Positions 30,987 through 39,256 of a DNA stretch of 39,256 nucleotides are shown here, piece by piece (the first letter of the stretch is position 1; each line of letters opens with the position of its first letter). The stretch is from an uncultured Acidimicrobiia bacterium (GTDB lineage Bacteria; Actinomycetota; Acidimicrobiia; Acidimicrobiales; CAIXPF01), in NCBI GenBank assembly GCA_903921205.1, contig CAIXPF010000150.1, forward strand, positions 1 to 39,256, in the 5' to 3' direction. Made by a program: the position numbers and the translations under genes. The notes beneath the pieces are model-generated. The model saw only the letters and a program-made list of their open reading frames with translations. It did no database searches and was not told where the DNA came from.

Positions 30987-33566
30987 CTATCCTAGCGGAC
31001 CCGACCCGGTGGACGGCAAGGTCGGGCGTGGTGGGGATGACGGGGCCGGGTCGGAAGACGGCGAGTGGTCGCCGCCCTGCCGGGCCTCGCTCGGCGCGGT
31101 CCCGGCGCCTGCGTCGGGGCCGAACCCGCCCGGGGCCGCCGGCGGGCCGCCGTAGCCGAGGGGCGGCCCGAAGGCGTCGGGCGCCGGGTAGGCCCCGCCG
31201 GGGTGTGGTTCGTAGCGGGGCATCATGGCCCCGATCGGCGACTCGGCGCGATGCGCCTGCTGGGCCGCCGTCAGGTAGGCGCCGTACTGCTCGAGGAAGC
31301 CGTCGGTCCGGTACACCGCACCGTCGAGGGTGGGGCCCTGCATGCCCCGATAGATGGCGTCGATGTCCTCGCCGGTGATGGTCTTGTGCTGCTGCAGGGC
31401 ATGGGCGATCGCTGCCAGGAACCAGCGGTTGTCGAACATCAACTGGTGGGCCCGGGTGTAGAGCTCCTGCAGCTTGGCCTCGACCTCGCGGTCGAACGCC
31501 TCGCGTTGGGCGTCGCTGATGTCGCTGGCCATGTGCGAGGTCAGGGTGTCGCCCATCGCCGAACGGGACAGCATCCGGCGGACCATGCTGGTGGCGTTCT
31601 GCATGTCGCCGCCCACGCCGACGCTGTTGTCGCCCTCGAAGAAGATGCGTTCGGCGGCCAGCGACGACAGCGAGACGATGATGTCGTGCTCGAGTTCGCT
31701 GCGCCAGCGGAACTTGCGCTCCTCGACGGGCACGTAGCTCACGAAGCCGCCCACGTCGCCGCGTTGTTCGATGGTGGCGATGTCGATGACCAGTCGGCGC
31801 CGCAGCAGGTAGCCCGACACCGCGTGGCCGGCCTCGTGCAGCGCGGTCTGCAACTGCTCGAGCTCCATCGATGCAGGGCCGTCGGCGAGGCCGTGCACCT
31901 TGAACGCCTTGGCCTCGAGCACGTCGGGCCAGCTCACCGTGTCGCGACCGTTGCGGATGGCCACGATGAGCGACTCGTTCACGATGTCCTTGATGACCGC
32001 GCCCGATGCGTGCGGCGACATCACGGCGAGCCGCTCGACCTGGTCGGCGGTGAGCACGTGGCGGATCTTGTTGAGGTAGCCGTCGAAGGTCTTGATACGG
32101 CCCTCGAGGTTCGGGTAGTCGACCTTGTACATCCGGTCGATACGGCCGGGGCGCAGCAGGGCCTCGTCGAGGGCCTCCGGCATGTTGGTGGCCATCATCA
32201 CCAGGATGCGGTATTTGGGCGGCTGCTTCGGCTTCATGTTCAGCGCCTGGCGGATCCGTCGGCTGACCATGCCCCGGGGCTTCTTGAGGCCGCTGAGCTC
32301 GGTGAGCAGTGCCTGCAACGTGCCCATCCCGCCGCCGCCGCCCATCCCTGCGCCCATCACGACGTTGTTGACGAAGGGGTTGTCGACGAACCGGTTGGCC
32401 CGGAAGCGACCGGCCGCCGGATCGGCCACCGCCTCGGCACGCAGCTGGGCGAGCTCGTCCTGCATCCACATGGTCGCCGTCGACTCGCTGACGTAGTGCA
32501 GGGCGTTGCAGCAGCGGTTGCGGGCCAGCAGGTGCAGTTCCTCACGGTCGACGCGGCCGTTGAATCCGCCGCCGAGCTGGCCGCGGCTGCCGAGGGTGTC
32601 GGCCTCGTCGAAGAAGACGATGACCCCGCCGTAGCGCAGCGCCAGCTTGCGCAGCTTGGTGAACAGCCGCTTCACCTTGAGGATGCCGACCCCGAAGAAC
32701 ATCTGGATGAACGCACCCGGGTCGACGAACACGTAGGGCTTGCCGGTCTCGCCGGCCACCGCCTCGGCCATGAGGGTCTTGCCGGTGCCCGGCGGCCCCC
32801 ACAACAACATACCGCCGGGTACGTGACCGCCCTTGTCCTCGATCGACTCCGGGTGCTCGAGGAAGACGATGTTCTCCTTCACCTTCTCGAGGACCTTGTC
32901 CTGGCCCCACACGTCGGTGAAACGGGTCTTGATGTCGCGCGGCATGTAGGTGTCGATGCCCCCGCGGGACAGGAACCAGAACATGCCGATGAACTGGAAC
33001 ATGATGTAGCCGAAGGCCAGGATCAGCTGGAAGAACCACGGCATGCCCGCCCCGCCGAAGGGGTTGGTCCACAGCCGGCCCGGCGCCTGCACCAGCGCCT
33101 CGAGGAAGCTCACGCCCCAGATCCGGGCGAAGATCATCAATGCCACGGTGACCCAGGCCACGACCTTGACCATGCGCCCGAGCCGGTAGCGCAGCCACGG
33201 GTTCAGCCTGGACATGCGGCGTTCCCACGCCCCCCACACCCGCTGTTCCCAGAACTGGTTGTAGCCGGCGCTGCGTTCGCAGATGAACAGGTGCACCTGG
33301 TGCAGGATCTCGAGCCCCCCGGCGAGGAACAGCCACCACTTGCTGTAGGTCTGGTCGCGTACGACATCGCCCCACGGCATGATGGGCACGTCCTGCTGCT
33401 TGATGGCGATCGACAGCGCCAGGACCGCAGCGATGGCGACCAACAACCGGGCCCGGTCCCAGAACATGATGGGGCGGCGGGTGAGCGGCTCGTGGTCGTC
33501 GACCACGGGCTCGTGCACCGGCCCGGGCGGGCCGGCCAGGAACGAATCAGGCAGGGGAAGGCTCAT
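30987..33566 (-). CDS. Divergent FtsH-like membrane AAA+ metalloprotease
   Basis: An 859-residue protein. Four hydrophobic segments (about 38-55, 77-95, 132-152, 176-199) replace the usual two of FtsH. The AAA module has Walker A GPPGTGKT (257-264), pore loop MFFGVG, Walker B VFFDEAD (317-323) and the Arg fingers in RPGRIDR (472-478). About 70 extra residues, with RCC and a Gly run, are inserted after Walker B. The M41 zinc protease has HEAGH (577-581) and Asp654, the same spacing as FtsH, so it should be active. The tail (785-859) is Pro/Gly rich. It would degrade membrane or cytosolic proteins. GAGAGGA precedes the ATG; a lipoprotein gene ends 27 bases upstream. Confidence 0.88.
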   Translation of the reverse strand: MSLPLPDSFLAGPPGPVHEPVVDDHEPLTRRPIMFWDRARLLVAIAAVLALSIAIKQQDVPIMPWGDVVRDQTYSKWWLFLAGGLEILHQVHLFICERSAGYNQFWEQRVWGAWERRMSRLNPWLRYRLGRMVKVVAWVTVALMIFARIWGVSFLEALVQAPGRLWTNPFGGAGMPWFFQLILAFGYIMFQFIGMFWFLSRGGIDTYMPRDIKTRFTDVWGQDKVLEKVKENIVFLEHPESIEDKGGHVPGGMLLWGPPGTGKTLMAEAVAGETGKPYVFVDPGAFIQMFFGVGILKVKRLFTKLRKLALRYGGVIVFFDEADTLGSRGQLGGGFNGRVDREELHLLARNRCCNALHYVSESTATMWMQDELAQLRAEAVADPAAGRFRANRFVDNPFVNNVVMGAGMGGGGGMGTLQALLTELSGLKKPRGMVSRRIRQALNMKPKQPPKYRILVMMATNMPEALDEALLRPGRIDRMYKVDYPNLEGRIKTFDGYLNKIRHVLTADQVERLAVMSPHASGAVIKDIVNESLIVAIRNGRDTVSWPDVLEAKAFKVHGLADGPASMELEQLQTALHEAGHAVSGYLLRRRLVIDIATIEQRGDVGGFVSYVPVEERKFRWRSELEHDIIVSLSSLAAERIFFEGDNSVGVGGDMQNATSMVRRMLSRSAMGDTLTSHMASDISDAQREAFDREVEAKLQELYTRAHQLMFDNRWFLAAIAHALQQHKTITGEDIDAIYRGMQGPTLDGAVYRTDGFLEQYGAYLTAAQQAHRAESPIGAMMPRYEPHPGGAYPAPDAFGPPLGYGGPPAAPGGFGPDAGAGTAPSEARQGGDHSPSSDPAPSSPPRPTLPSTGSGPLG
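30989..31019 (-). promoter_or_regulatory. Promoter candidate for rpmB-rpmG
   Basis: On the minus strand TTGCCG (31019-31014) is followed after 19 bases by TAGGAT (30994-30989). The leader to rpmB is about 55 bases and carries GAGGAA. The -10 overlaps the TAG stop of the AAA protease gene. I see no clear Zur-type palindrome. Confidence 0.4.
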
Positions 33567-33593
33567 GGCCGGTCCTCTCGGGACAACGACGGG

Positions 33594-34271
33594 TCACACG
33601 TCATGACGGACCGCGAACGACGATGCGATGGCGTCGATCGTCTTCTGGTACTTCAGGTAGCACGGGCCGGAGCAGTACATCGACAGGACGTAGATGTTCC
33701 CGGCGTCGTGATCGAACAGCACGGTCAGGTCCTGGGTCACCCAGGCCGGGTCCTTGCCATCCTTGGCGGCGTTGATGTTCGCCACCGAGCGGCTGCCGGT
33801 GAGCCCGTCGGCGCTCACCTTCTCGTAGGCACTCAGCTCGACCTTCTCGGATCCGACCCCATCGGGCGGATAGACCGGATCGACCGATGCCGCCACCGTC
33901 TGGGAGCTGCGCAGCGCCGAGATCGAGTACTGCTCGCGGTAGTAGTCGCTGATCTTGTAGACCTCGACCTTGCCGGTGACCTCGGTGGGCAGGCCCTGGT
34001 CGTCGGGCTCGGACCCGCCGTTGCTGGCGAAGGACAGCTTCCAGACCGACTGGATACCGCTCGGCAGGGCGGCGACGCGGCCCTCGCCCTGCGTGGTGGT
34101 GACATCGCGCACCTCCCACTCGGTCGGCATCCGCACGAAGCTGCCGAGCGAACGGTTCGCGACGTACTGGTATTTCGACCGGCCGCACGCGGCGAGCAGC
34201 AGCACCACCGTCGACATCATGACGATGAGGCTCCGTCGTCGGGGGCTGCGCGTTGTGGGCGTGCGCGGCAC
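33594..34271 (-). CDS. Hypothetical lipoprotein
   Basis: A 225-residue protein with a basic N terminus, one hydrophobic stretch and a lipobox VVLLLAACG with Cys29 as the lipidation site. The exported part has no family I recognise; SLGSFVRMPTEWEV recalls PsbP/LpqN-like lipoproteins only loosely. A C-x-x-x-C pair (YCSGPCYLKYQ) near the C terminus could form a disulphide. The start GTG 34271 has GGAG about 8 bases upstream; another in-frame GTG at 34292 adds 7 residues. It directly precedes the FtsH-like gene on the same strand, 27 bases apart, so it may be an outer-face partner of that protease, which is an inference. Confidence 0.78.
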   Translation of the reverse strand: MPRTPTTRSPRRRSLIVMMSTVVLLLAACGRSKYQYVANRSLGSFVRMPTEWEVRDVTTTQGEGRVAALPSGIQSVWKLSFASNGGSEPDDQGLPTEVTGKVEVYKISDYYREQYSISALRSSQTVAASVDPVYPPDGVGSEKVELSAYEKVSADGLTGSRSVANINAAKDGKDPAWVTQDLTVLFDHDAGNIYVLSMYCSGPCYLKYQKTIDAIASSFAVRHDV

Positions 34272-34475
34272 GTGCTCTCCATCCTCTGACACGCCTGCAC
34301 GCCCCGGACAGCACGGCGGGCAGTACGAACGATCGGGGCAGATCGACCGTGGCTGTCACGACGTCACCGGGACGCGGCAAACTCCAGGTGCTTGAACGCT
34401 ACCCGTATCCGGCGCGTTCCGGCTCATCGGATCAGGGGGTGGATCGCCGCCGCCACAGGACCGGACGGAGGGCGC

Positions 34476-35456
34476 ATGACCGGCACGATCGGCGGTGACT
34501 GCTCGGCGCTGCTCGCCGTGCGCGCCCACGTGGATGACCTGGTCAGCCGGACCGACGAGATCGACGAGTTCTGCTCCAGCCCCGATTGGATCGTGCCGCT
34601 GCACCACACCCTGGGCTCGGGCGGGCTGCTGGTGGAGACCACTGACGACGCCGCCGTCGTACTCGCCGTGCAACCCGGCCCGCAGGGACGCACGGTGTTG
34701 TGGGGGGTCGACGTCGCATGGGGCTACGCCCGGCCGGTGGTGGGGCCCGACCTCGACGCCGGCATCGACCTGCTCGACCGGGTGCTGCGCGACCACCGCC
34801 GGGACGCGGTCGCCGTCGTGCTGACCGGCGTGGACCCCGCCGGGGCGTTCGCCGCCCGTCTCGTCGAACGCCTGGGGCACCGGCTGATCGGCACCGGCGA
34901 ACCCGTCGGACGGCGGGTCGCCGACCTCGCCGACGGCGTCGACGCGTACCTGGAGCGGCGCAGCCGCGCGTTCCGTCGCAACGCCCGGCAGGCGCAGCGA
35001 CGCGCTGAGGAGGCCGGGGTCGTCTTCGAGTGGGTCGCCGGCGGCGGTGCCGATGTGGTCGAACGGGCGGTCCGGGCCGAGTCCCACAGCTGGAAGGGCC
35101 GTGAGGGTTCGGGCCTGGCCGACCCCACCTTCGCCCGCTTCTACGGCGAGCTCGCCGCCGGTCTCGCCCCGACCGGCCGGCTGCGGGCCGGTTTCGCCCG
35201 GCTCGACGGGCACGACATCGGCTTCATCCTCGGCGCCCGTCGCGGCAGCACGTATCGGGGCCTGCAGCTCGCCTACGCCGAGAGCGCCCGGGCGCTGTCG
35301 ATCGGCAACCTGCTGCAACTCGGCCAGATGTACCGCCTGGCCGGCGAAGGGGTGACCCGCTACGACCTCGGCCAGGACATGGCCTACAAGCACGCCTGGT
35401 CCGACGAGCTGTTCGTCACCGACACCCTGGTCCTGCGCGGTAGGGTCCGGCCATGA
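34476..35456 (+). CDS. GNAT acyltransferase, CelD/FemAB-like
   Basis: A 326-residue protein of the CelD-type GNAT family, related in fold to FemAB. Typical features are the basic helix RRSRAFRRNARQAQRRAEEA, the AGFARLDGHDIGFILGARRG strand pair and the conserved end YDLGQDMAYKHAWSDELF. These enzymes transfer acyl or aminoacyl groups to surface glycans or small molecules, but no substrate is evident. I begin at ATG 34476 because GGAGG lies 6 bases upstream; a longer frame from 34392 is less likely. The last bases hold a TAGGGT hexamer for the next gene, with which it overlaps (ATGA). Confidence 0.85.
   Translation: MTGTIGGDCSALLAVRAHVDDLVSRTDEIDEFCSSPDWIVPLHHTLGSGGLLVETTDDAAVVLAVQPGPQGRTVLWGVDVAWGYARPVVGPDLDAGIDLLDRVLRDHRRDAVAVVLTGVDPAGAFAARLVERLGHRLIGTGEPVGRRVADLADGVDAYLERRSRAFRRNARQAQRRAEEAGVVFEWVAGGGADVVERAVRAESHSWKGREGSGLADPTFARFYGELAAGLAPTGRLRAGFARLDGHDIGFILGARRGSTYRGLQLAYAESARALSIGNLLQLGQMYRLAGEGVTRYDLGQDMAYKHAWSDELFVTDTLVLRGRVRP
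35441..35446 (+). promoter_or_regulatory. Internal -10-like TAGGGT, leaderless spacing
   Basis: TAGGGT lies inside the last codons of the GNAT gene and ends 6 bases before ATG 35453. The thioesterase gene may thus also be read from its own leaderless transcript. Confidence 0.4.
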
Positions 35457-35815
35457 AGGACTCCCTCGCTCCCGGCATCGAGGTCACGGCCTCCCACCTC
35501 GTCACCGACGACATGTCGCCACCGCACCTGCCCATGAAGGTGCTGTCGACCCCGTCGATGATCATGCTGATGGAGCGGACCTGCCTCGATTCGGTCCTCG
35601 AGCACCTCGATGCGGGCGAGAGCACGGTGGGAACCCACGTGTGCGTGTCGCACCTCGCATCGGCCGCTTCCGGCGAGACGGTGACGATCAGCGCCCGCCT
35701 GGCCGAGCGGAACAAGCGGCGGCTGACCTTCGAGGTGCGGGCGACCGCCGGCGACCGCGTGCTCGGTGAGGGAACCCACCAGCGCGCCGTGATCGACACC
35801 AGCCGCTTCGGCTGA
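35453..35815 (+). CDS. FlK-like hotdog thioesterase
   Basis: A 120-residue single-hotdog protein of the fluoroacetyl-CoA thioesterase (FlK)-like group. Thr33 in VLSTPSMIMLMERTC, Glu41 in the same segment and His67 in VCVSHLASA have exactly the spacing of the FlK catalytic Thr42-Glu50-His76. This suggests an active acyl-CoA thioesterase, but not that fluoroacetyl-CoA is its substrate; general relatives are common. It overlaps the GNAT gene by ATGA and converges with the YihY gene, leaving only 3 bases between stops. Confidence 0.88.
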   Translation: MKDSLAPGIEVTASHLVTDDMSPPHLPMKVLSTPSMIMLMERTCLDSVLEHLDAGESTVGTHVCVSHLASAASGETVTISARLAERNKRRLTFEVRATAGDRVLGEGTHQRAVIDTSRFG

Positions 35816-35818
35816 TCG

Positions 35819-36952
35819 TCAACGGCTGCGGCGGGTCCGGCCGAATCCCACCACGACGTGCTGCGAGGGCAACCGGGTGGTCGCCTCTGCGGCGGCCGAA
35901 TAGGCCCGCTCGTCGGCCGGGGTCAGCTCGCCGTACTTGGCGATCAACGAACGCGGCCACAGCCGCCGGGCGCGCACCACGTTGATCTCGGCGCCGATGA
36001 TGACGACCTGGGAGGCGAGGAAGAAGAACGTGAGCAGGCCGATGACCGCGGCGAAGTTCTGGTAGGTGCCGACCGAGTGCCGGATGGTCCGTTCGATCCA
36101 GTACGCCCCCGGCACCTGGACCGTGAACCACCCGACCGCGGCGAACAGCGAGCCCGGCACCAGGTCGGCCCAGCCGTGGTCGGCCTCCGACAGCAGCTTG
36201 AACGCCAGCAGGAACACCCCGCTGTTGACCACGATGCTGGCGATGTAGATGGCGAGCCGTCCCTGGCCGGGCAGGTCGGGGATGAACCCCGCTGCGGTGC
36301 TGATCACCACCGTGGCGAGCAACGACACACCGAGCAGGCCCAACAGCGCCAGCGACTTCAGCCGTCGTTTGGCCAGCGACGGCCGGCCGATCATCGGCAC
36401 GTCCCACACGTCGTTGAGGGCGTTCTGGGCGGCATCGATGACCTTGAGGCCGCTCCACAGCGCCACGGTGATCCCGATCACCACGGCGGTCCTCGACCCG
36501 GTCAGCTCGCCGGCGGCAAGGCTCGGACCGAGGATGGGGACCTGGTCGGTGGCCGCGCCGGTGATCCGATCACGCAACGCCGGCTGGTCCTCGAGCACCA
36601 TGCCGAGCACCGAGGTGAGGGCGAGGAAGAGCGGGAACACCGAGAAGAAGGCGAAATAGGACACCAGCGCGGCGAGCGAACCAGCCCGGTCGTCACCGAA
36701 CTTGCGCAGCACCGCCAGCACGAAGCCCACGGGACGGTGACGCCGTTGCCAACGGTCCAACACGGCCAACACGGCAGGCGGGGAGGACGGGGACGACGAC
36801 GCGTCGAGCGGCTCGTCCTCGGCCGGCGCTGGACCGCCGCCGGGCTTGTTCCGCCACGATCCGATTGCCACCGCAACGAACGCTGCTGCGGCAACCACCG
36901 ACGACAGGAAGCCGCCGCTCGCCGAGGGAGCTACCGGCGCCTTCTTCCCCAT
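35819..36952 (-). CDS. YihY/BrkB family inner membrane protein
   Basis: A 377-residue multi-pass membrane protein. An N-terminal Pro/Ser/Asp-rich tail with one early hydrophobic stretch (about 14-32) leads to the YihY core: AALVSYFAFFSVFPLFLALTSVLGMV (first part of the core segment), LWSGLKVIDAAQNALNDVWDVP, then membrane segments with LLGLLGVSLLATVVISTA, VGWFTVQVPGAYW and FFFLASQVVIIGAEINVVRA. The family was once called ribonuclease BN in error and has no accepted activity; transport or envelope roles are suggested. ATG 36952 is chosen because TACGTT lies 8 bases upstream; an in-frame GTG at 37000 is less likely. Confidence 0.87.
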   Translation of the reverse strand: MGKKAPVAPSASGGFLSSVVAAAAFVAVAIGSWRNKPGGGPAPAEDEPLDASSSPSSPPAVLAVLDRWQRRHRPVGFVLAVLRKFGDDRAGSLAALVSYFAFFSVFPLFLALTSVLGMVLEDQPALRDRITGAATDQVPILGPSLAAGELTGSRTAVVIGITVALWSGLKVIDAAQNALNDVWDVPMIGRPSLAKRRLKSLALLGLLGVSLLATVVISTAAGFIPDLPGQGRLAIYIASIVVNSGVFLLAFKLLSEADHGWADLVPGSLFAAVGWFTVQVPGAYWIERTIRHSVGTYQNFAAVIGLLTFFFLASQVVIIGAEINVVRARRLWPRSLIAKYGELTPADERAYSAAAEATTRLPSQHVVVGFGRTRRSR

Positions 36953-36960
36953 GACCGATG

Positions 36961-36966
36961 AACGTA
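36961..36966 (-). promoter_or_regulatory. -10-like TACGTT, leaderless spacing
   Basis: TACGTT on the minus strand ends 8 bases before ATG 36952 of the YihY gene. It decides the start over the in-frame GTG at 37000. Confidence 0.4.
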
Positions 36967-37027
36967 GCCGCTCGGCCGCCGGCTCCCGGGACCGGGCCAC
37001 GACTCGCCGTGCCGGGCAGCGAGCCGG

Positions 37028-38248
37028 TCAGAGCACGTTCATCGGGTCGATCGGCGAACCGCCGACCCAGACCTCGAAATGCAGGTGCGGCCCGGTCGAG
37101 GCGCCGGTCGAGCCCACCCAGCCGATGGTCTCACCCTGGCCGACGGCGGCACCCTCACGTACCGCGAGCTCCGACATGTGGCCGTAGAGGGTCGACAGGC
37201 CACCGGCATGGGCGATGATCACGCAGTTCCCGTACCCGCCGTTCCAGCCGGCGAAGATCACCTCGCCCGACTTCGCCGCCCATACCGGCGAGCCGTAAGC
37301 CGCCCCGAAATCGGTCCCCGCATGCAGCCGGGCGTAGCCCAGGATCGGGTGGATCCGGTAGCCGAAGGGTGAGGTGATCGGCCCGTCGGTCGGCGTGATG
37401 AACCCCGACGCCGAGGAGGCGCTCAACACCGGCGTCGCAGTCGGCCGGCCGGCCGCGGCCGCGACCTCGGCGAGGTGGCGGTTGATCACCGCGGTCAGCT
37501 CGTCCTCGGCGGCCTTGAGCCGGTCGGCCTCGGCCTGGACGTCGCCGATCCGGGCCTGCAGCGCTGCGGCGAGCTCGGCCTGGGTGGCCCGCCGAGCGGC
37601 GAGCTCGGCGGTGGCCCGCTCCAGTTCGGCGGTGAGGGCGGACGCCTCCGCCACGGCCTGGCGCGCCGTCCGCTCGGACCGGCGCTGCTGCTCCTTGAGC
37701 GAGCGCAGCTCCTCGAGGTCCTCGGCGTACCGACCGCGGACGGCGTTGAGCAGGCTGGCCCGCTGGCTCACCTCGGTGGCGTCGGCCGAGGCCAGGAACT
37801 GCTGGGTCTGACCGCCCGATCCGCCGGTGTAGGCGTCGAGGACCGCATCGGTGACCCGGGCCCGTACCTCGTCGATCCGGCCGGCGGTGGTGTCGAGCTC
37901 GGCCTGTGCCTTCGCCGCCGAGCGGTCGGCGGCGGCGAGCGCGTCGCGTGCCGCCTCGACCTTGGCCTCCTGGTAGCCGATGGCCTCGTCGAGGCCCTCG
38001 AGCGCCGAGCGGATCGTGGCGGCATCGGCCCGCAGCAGGTCCAGCTCGGCCGCGACCCGCGCCTGGTCGGCCCGGGTCGCCTCCCGCTGGGGGCGTGCCT
38101 CGTCGACCGATTGACCCGATGCCAGGGCGGGCAGCGACACCAGGCAGAGGCCCGCGCCGATGGAAGCGATGATCCGCCGTCGCCACCGCCACTGCGGCCG
38201 GCCTGCGGCTCGATCTCCGTGGCCTTCGCCCCGTCTCTGCGCGATCAC
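37028..38248 (-). CDS. M23 peptidase with long coiled coil (NlpD/EnvC-like)
   Basis: A 406-residue exported protein. Residues 1-46 hold a basic N region (WRWRRRIIASIG), a hydrophobic core and an ALASGQS cleavage site. About 47-280 are an Ala/Arg/Glu/Leu coiled coil. The C-terminal LytM/M23 domain has the metal ligands in LHAGTDFGA, the YGHMSEL histidine and GPHLHFEVW, so all ligands of an active glycyl-type endopeptidase are present. It probably cuts or remodels peptidoglycan during division or growth. The start GTG 38248 is supported by TACCGT 9 bases upstream; longer frames to 38329 lack support. Confidence 0.9.
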   Translation of the reverse strand: MIAQRRGEGHGDRAAGRPQWRWRRRIIASIGAGLCLVSLPALASGQSVDEARPQREATRADQARVAAELDLLRADAATIRSALEGLDEAIGYQEAKVEAARDALAAADRSAAKAQAELDTTAGRIDEVRARVTDAVLDAYTGGSGGQTQQFLASADATEVSQRASLLNAVRGRYAEDLEELRSLKEQQRRSERTARQAVAEASALTAELERATAELAARRATQAELAAALQARIGDVQAEADRLKAAEDELTAVINRHLAEVAAAAGRPTATPVLSASSASGFITPTDGPITSPFGYRIHPILGYARLHAGTDFGAAYGSPVWAAKSGEVIFAGWNGGYGNCVIIAHAGGLSTLYGHMSELAVREGAAVGQGETIGWVGSTGASTGPHLHFEVWVGGSPIDPMNVL

Positions 38249-38257
38249 CGTCCGTCC

Positions 38258-38263
38258 ACGGTA
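38258..38263 (-). promoter_or_regulatory. -10-like TACCGT, leaderless spacing
   Basis: TACCGT on the minus strand ends 9 bases before GTG 38248 of the M23 peptidase gene. No clear ribosome site. Confidence 0.35.
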
Positions 38264-38341
38264 GCCGTCGCCACGGACTCGGCCGTGGCAGCCACCCAGT
38301 GTGGGCAACGACGGCGGGAACGACGGCACGCTCCGAGCGGA

Positions 38342-39256
38342 TCAGCGGGGGAACCGCGCCTCCAACCAGGCGATGACCAGATCCATGGCCTCGCGCCGGT
38401 GACCCTCGAGGTAGTGCGGCGCACCGGGCAGCATCGCCAGGGTCCGGTCGGTCGCCCCGAGGTTGTCGAAGATCTCCTGGGCCTGCCACCGCCGGATCTC
38501 GGTATCGGCCAGCGGGTGCACCAGCAACGACGGCACGGTCACCCGCGGGGCGGTGTCGGCCAGCCGGGCGTGGCTCGACAGGCCCGACCAGGTCGACAAC
38601 CAGCCACGATCGGTCATGGTGCGGGCCAGCCCGCTGCGGCCGTAGTTGGCCTCGAAGGGGTCGGGGAAGGCGAACAACGACCCCATCGGCCGATCGTCGG
38701 GGTCGATGCCGAGGTCGAGGTACGCCGGGTCGGCCAGGGTGCGGTAGATCGTCAGGTACTGCGTACCCACGCCGCGCGCCCTGGCCTGGCGCCAGGCGAG
38801 GCTGCCCCGCTCGAGACCGGAGGCCACCCGGCGGGACTGCTCCTGATCGGCCAGCGCGGCACGGGCCAGGGCATCGATGCGGGCCACCCGGTCTCGTTGG
38901 GCCTGCCGATACCGTGCCAGCCAGGCCTGTTCGTACCGGCAGGGTTCGGGCCAGGGACGCCAGCCGTTGTCCGGGTGGTACATGTCCAGCTCGTCGACCG
39001 TGGCGAAGGGGTCCTGCTCGTCGGCCACCGACGGGTCGATCACCTGCAGCATGAACACCCCTTCCCCGGGATGCGCCGCGACCCCCACCCAGCCGTCGCC
39101 GAGGCCGGCATCGGCCTGGGCCAACGCCATGAGCGAGCCCCCGCCCGAGTTGCCCAGCAGCACCACCGCCTCGGCTCCCCGCCGGCGCATCTCGGCCACT
39201 GCGGTGGCGACGTCGACCACGCACTTGTCGTGCAGGCAGTCGATGTCGTTGTTGAG
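38342..39256 (-). CDS. Alpha/beta hydrolase, N terminus cut by window edge
   Basis: At least 304 residues, open at the right edge: the frame continues through NNDIDCLHDKC to the last base without a stop or a credible start. The nucleophile elbow is GNSGGGS in VVLLGNSGGGSLMALAQ. The acid is the Asp in LLVHPLADTEI and the His is in PGAPHYLEGH, all in the expected order. A helical cap lies between (about 60-200 of the visible part). It is likely an esterase or related hydrolase in the cytosol; substrate unknown. The stop is 93 bases before the M23 gene start. Confidence 0.85.
   Translation of the reverse strand, partial: LNNDIDCLHDKCVVDVATAVAEMRRRGAEAVVLLGNSGGGSLMALAQADAGLGDGWVGVAAHPGEGVFMLQVIDPSVADEQDPFATVDELDMYHPDNGWRPWPEPCRYEQAWLARYRQAQRDRVARIDALARAALADQEQSRRVASGLERGSLAWRQARARGVGTQYLTIYRTLADPAYLDLGIDPDDRPMGSLFAFPDPFEANYGRSGLARTMTDRGWLSTWSGLSSHARLADTAPRVTVPSLLVHPLADTEIRRWQAQEIFDNLGATDRTLAMLPGAPHYLEGHRREAMDLVIAWLEARFPR

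Noticed and set aside
31065-34289. Plus-strand open frame of about 1070 codons
   Set aside because: Exact antisense of the FtsH-like and lipoprotein genes; His/Val/Glu/Gly-biased translation without motifs. The minus-strand frame has all AAA and M41 signatures.
34293-34475. Possible tRNA or riboswitch upstream of the GNAT gene
   Set aside because: No cloverleaf, no T-loop consensus and no known riboswitch core could be traced; it is likely just the two divergent promoters.
35819-36952. Ribonuclease BN
   Set aside because: YihY/BrkB proteins were once given this name in error; true RNase BN is an MBL-fold protein.

Overview
The window is about 70% GC by eye, with dense short-spaced genes, frequent GTG starts, ATGA/GTGA stop-start overlaps and three luciferase-like (LLM) flavin/F420-type oxidoreductases. 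These traits, plus the Pro/Gly-rich RDD membrane proteins and the W-x-A-S-D-x-x-W-Y-P repeats, suggest a chromosomal segment of a high-GC actinobacterium, most likely in or near the Acidimicrobiia. That placement is an inference. I see no tRNA, rRNA, CRISPR array, insertion sequence, integrase or phage gene, and no gene-free stretch above 300 bases.

Layout. 43-3219: an RDD membrane protein, an LLM oxidoreductase and an SppA-type signal peptide peptidase. 3317-9138: a four-gene operon with a circularly permuted ATP-grasp protein, an alpha-E protein, a fused ATP-grasp-like/alpha-E protein and a transglutaminase-like protein, a peptide-ligase/peptidase style cluster. 9278-15772: enoyl-CoA hydratase, S9 peptidase, DEAD/DEAH-type helicase, a GYF-RDD membrane protein and a small membrane protein. 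15815-18827: hotdog thioesterase, M20 peptidase and a quinone-oxidoreductase-like protein. 18850-22091: two translationally coupled genes that look like pseudoenzymes. The first is a DUF402 domain fused to a class III aminotransferase-like remnant. The second is a superfamily 1 helicase-like protein with degraded ATPase motifs. 22171-26979: metallo-beta-lactamase-fold hydrolase, a small membrane protein with a duplicated WYP motif, two LLM oxidoreductases and a class C beta-lactamase-like serine hydrolase. 27013-30331: an orphan HD domain from a CCA-adding-type enzyme, divergent from dihydroorotase (pyrC), which is coupled to an alcohol-dehydrogenase-like gene. 30501-34271: ribosomal proteins L33 and L28 in cysteine-poor, zinc-independent forms, a divergent FtsH-like membrane AAA protease and a lipoprotein. 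34476-39256: a CelD-type GNAT protein coupled to a FlK-like thioesterase, a YihY/BrkB membrane protein, a coiled-coil M23 peptidase and an alpha/beta hydrolase cut by the window edge.

Regulation. About half of the first genes of transcription units have a TANNNT -10-like hexamer (TAGCAT, TAGCGT, TAGGGT and similar) 6-10 bases before the start codon and no Shine-Dalgarno sequence, which is the geometry of leaderless mRNAs. Other genes have the hexamer further upstream and a clear Shine-Dalgarno. Several convergent gene pairs are separated by GC-rich hairpins, the strongest a perfect 17-bp stem at 10122-10161.

Most worth a second look: the coupled pseudoenzyme pair at 18850-22091, the FtsH variant at 30987-33566, the ATP-grasp/alpha-E/transglutaminase operon with one intact and one degraded ATP-grasp copy, the orphan CCA-enzyme HD domain, and the leaderless promoter pattern.
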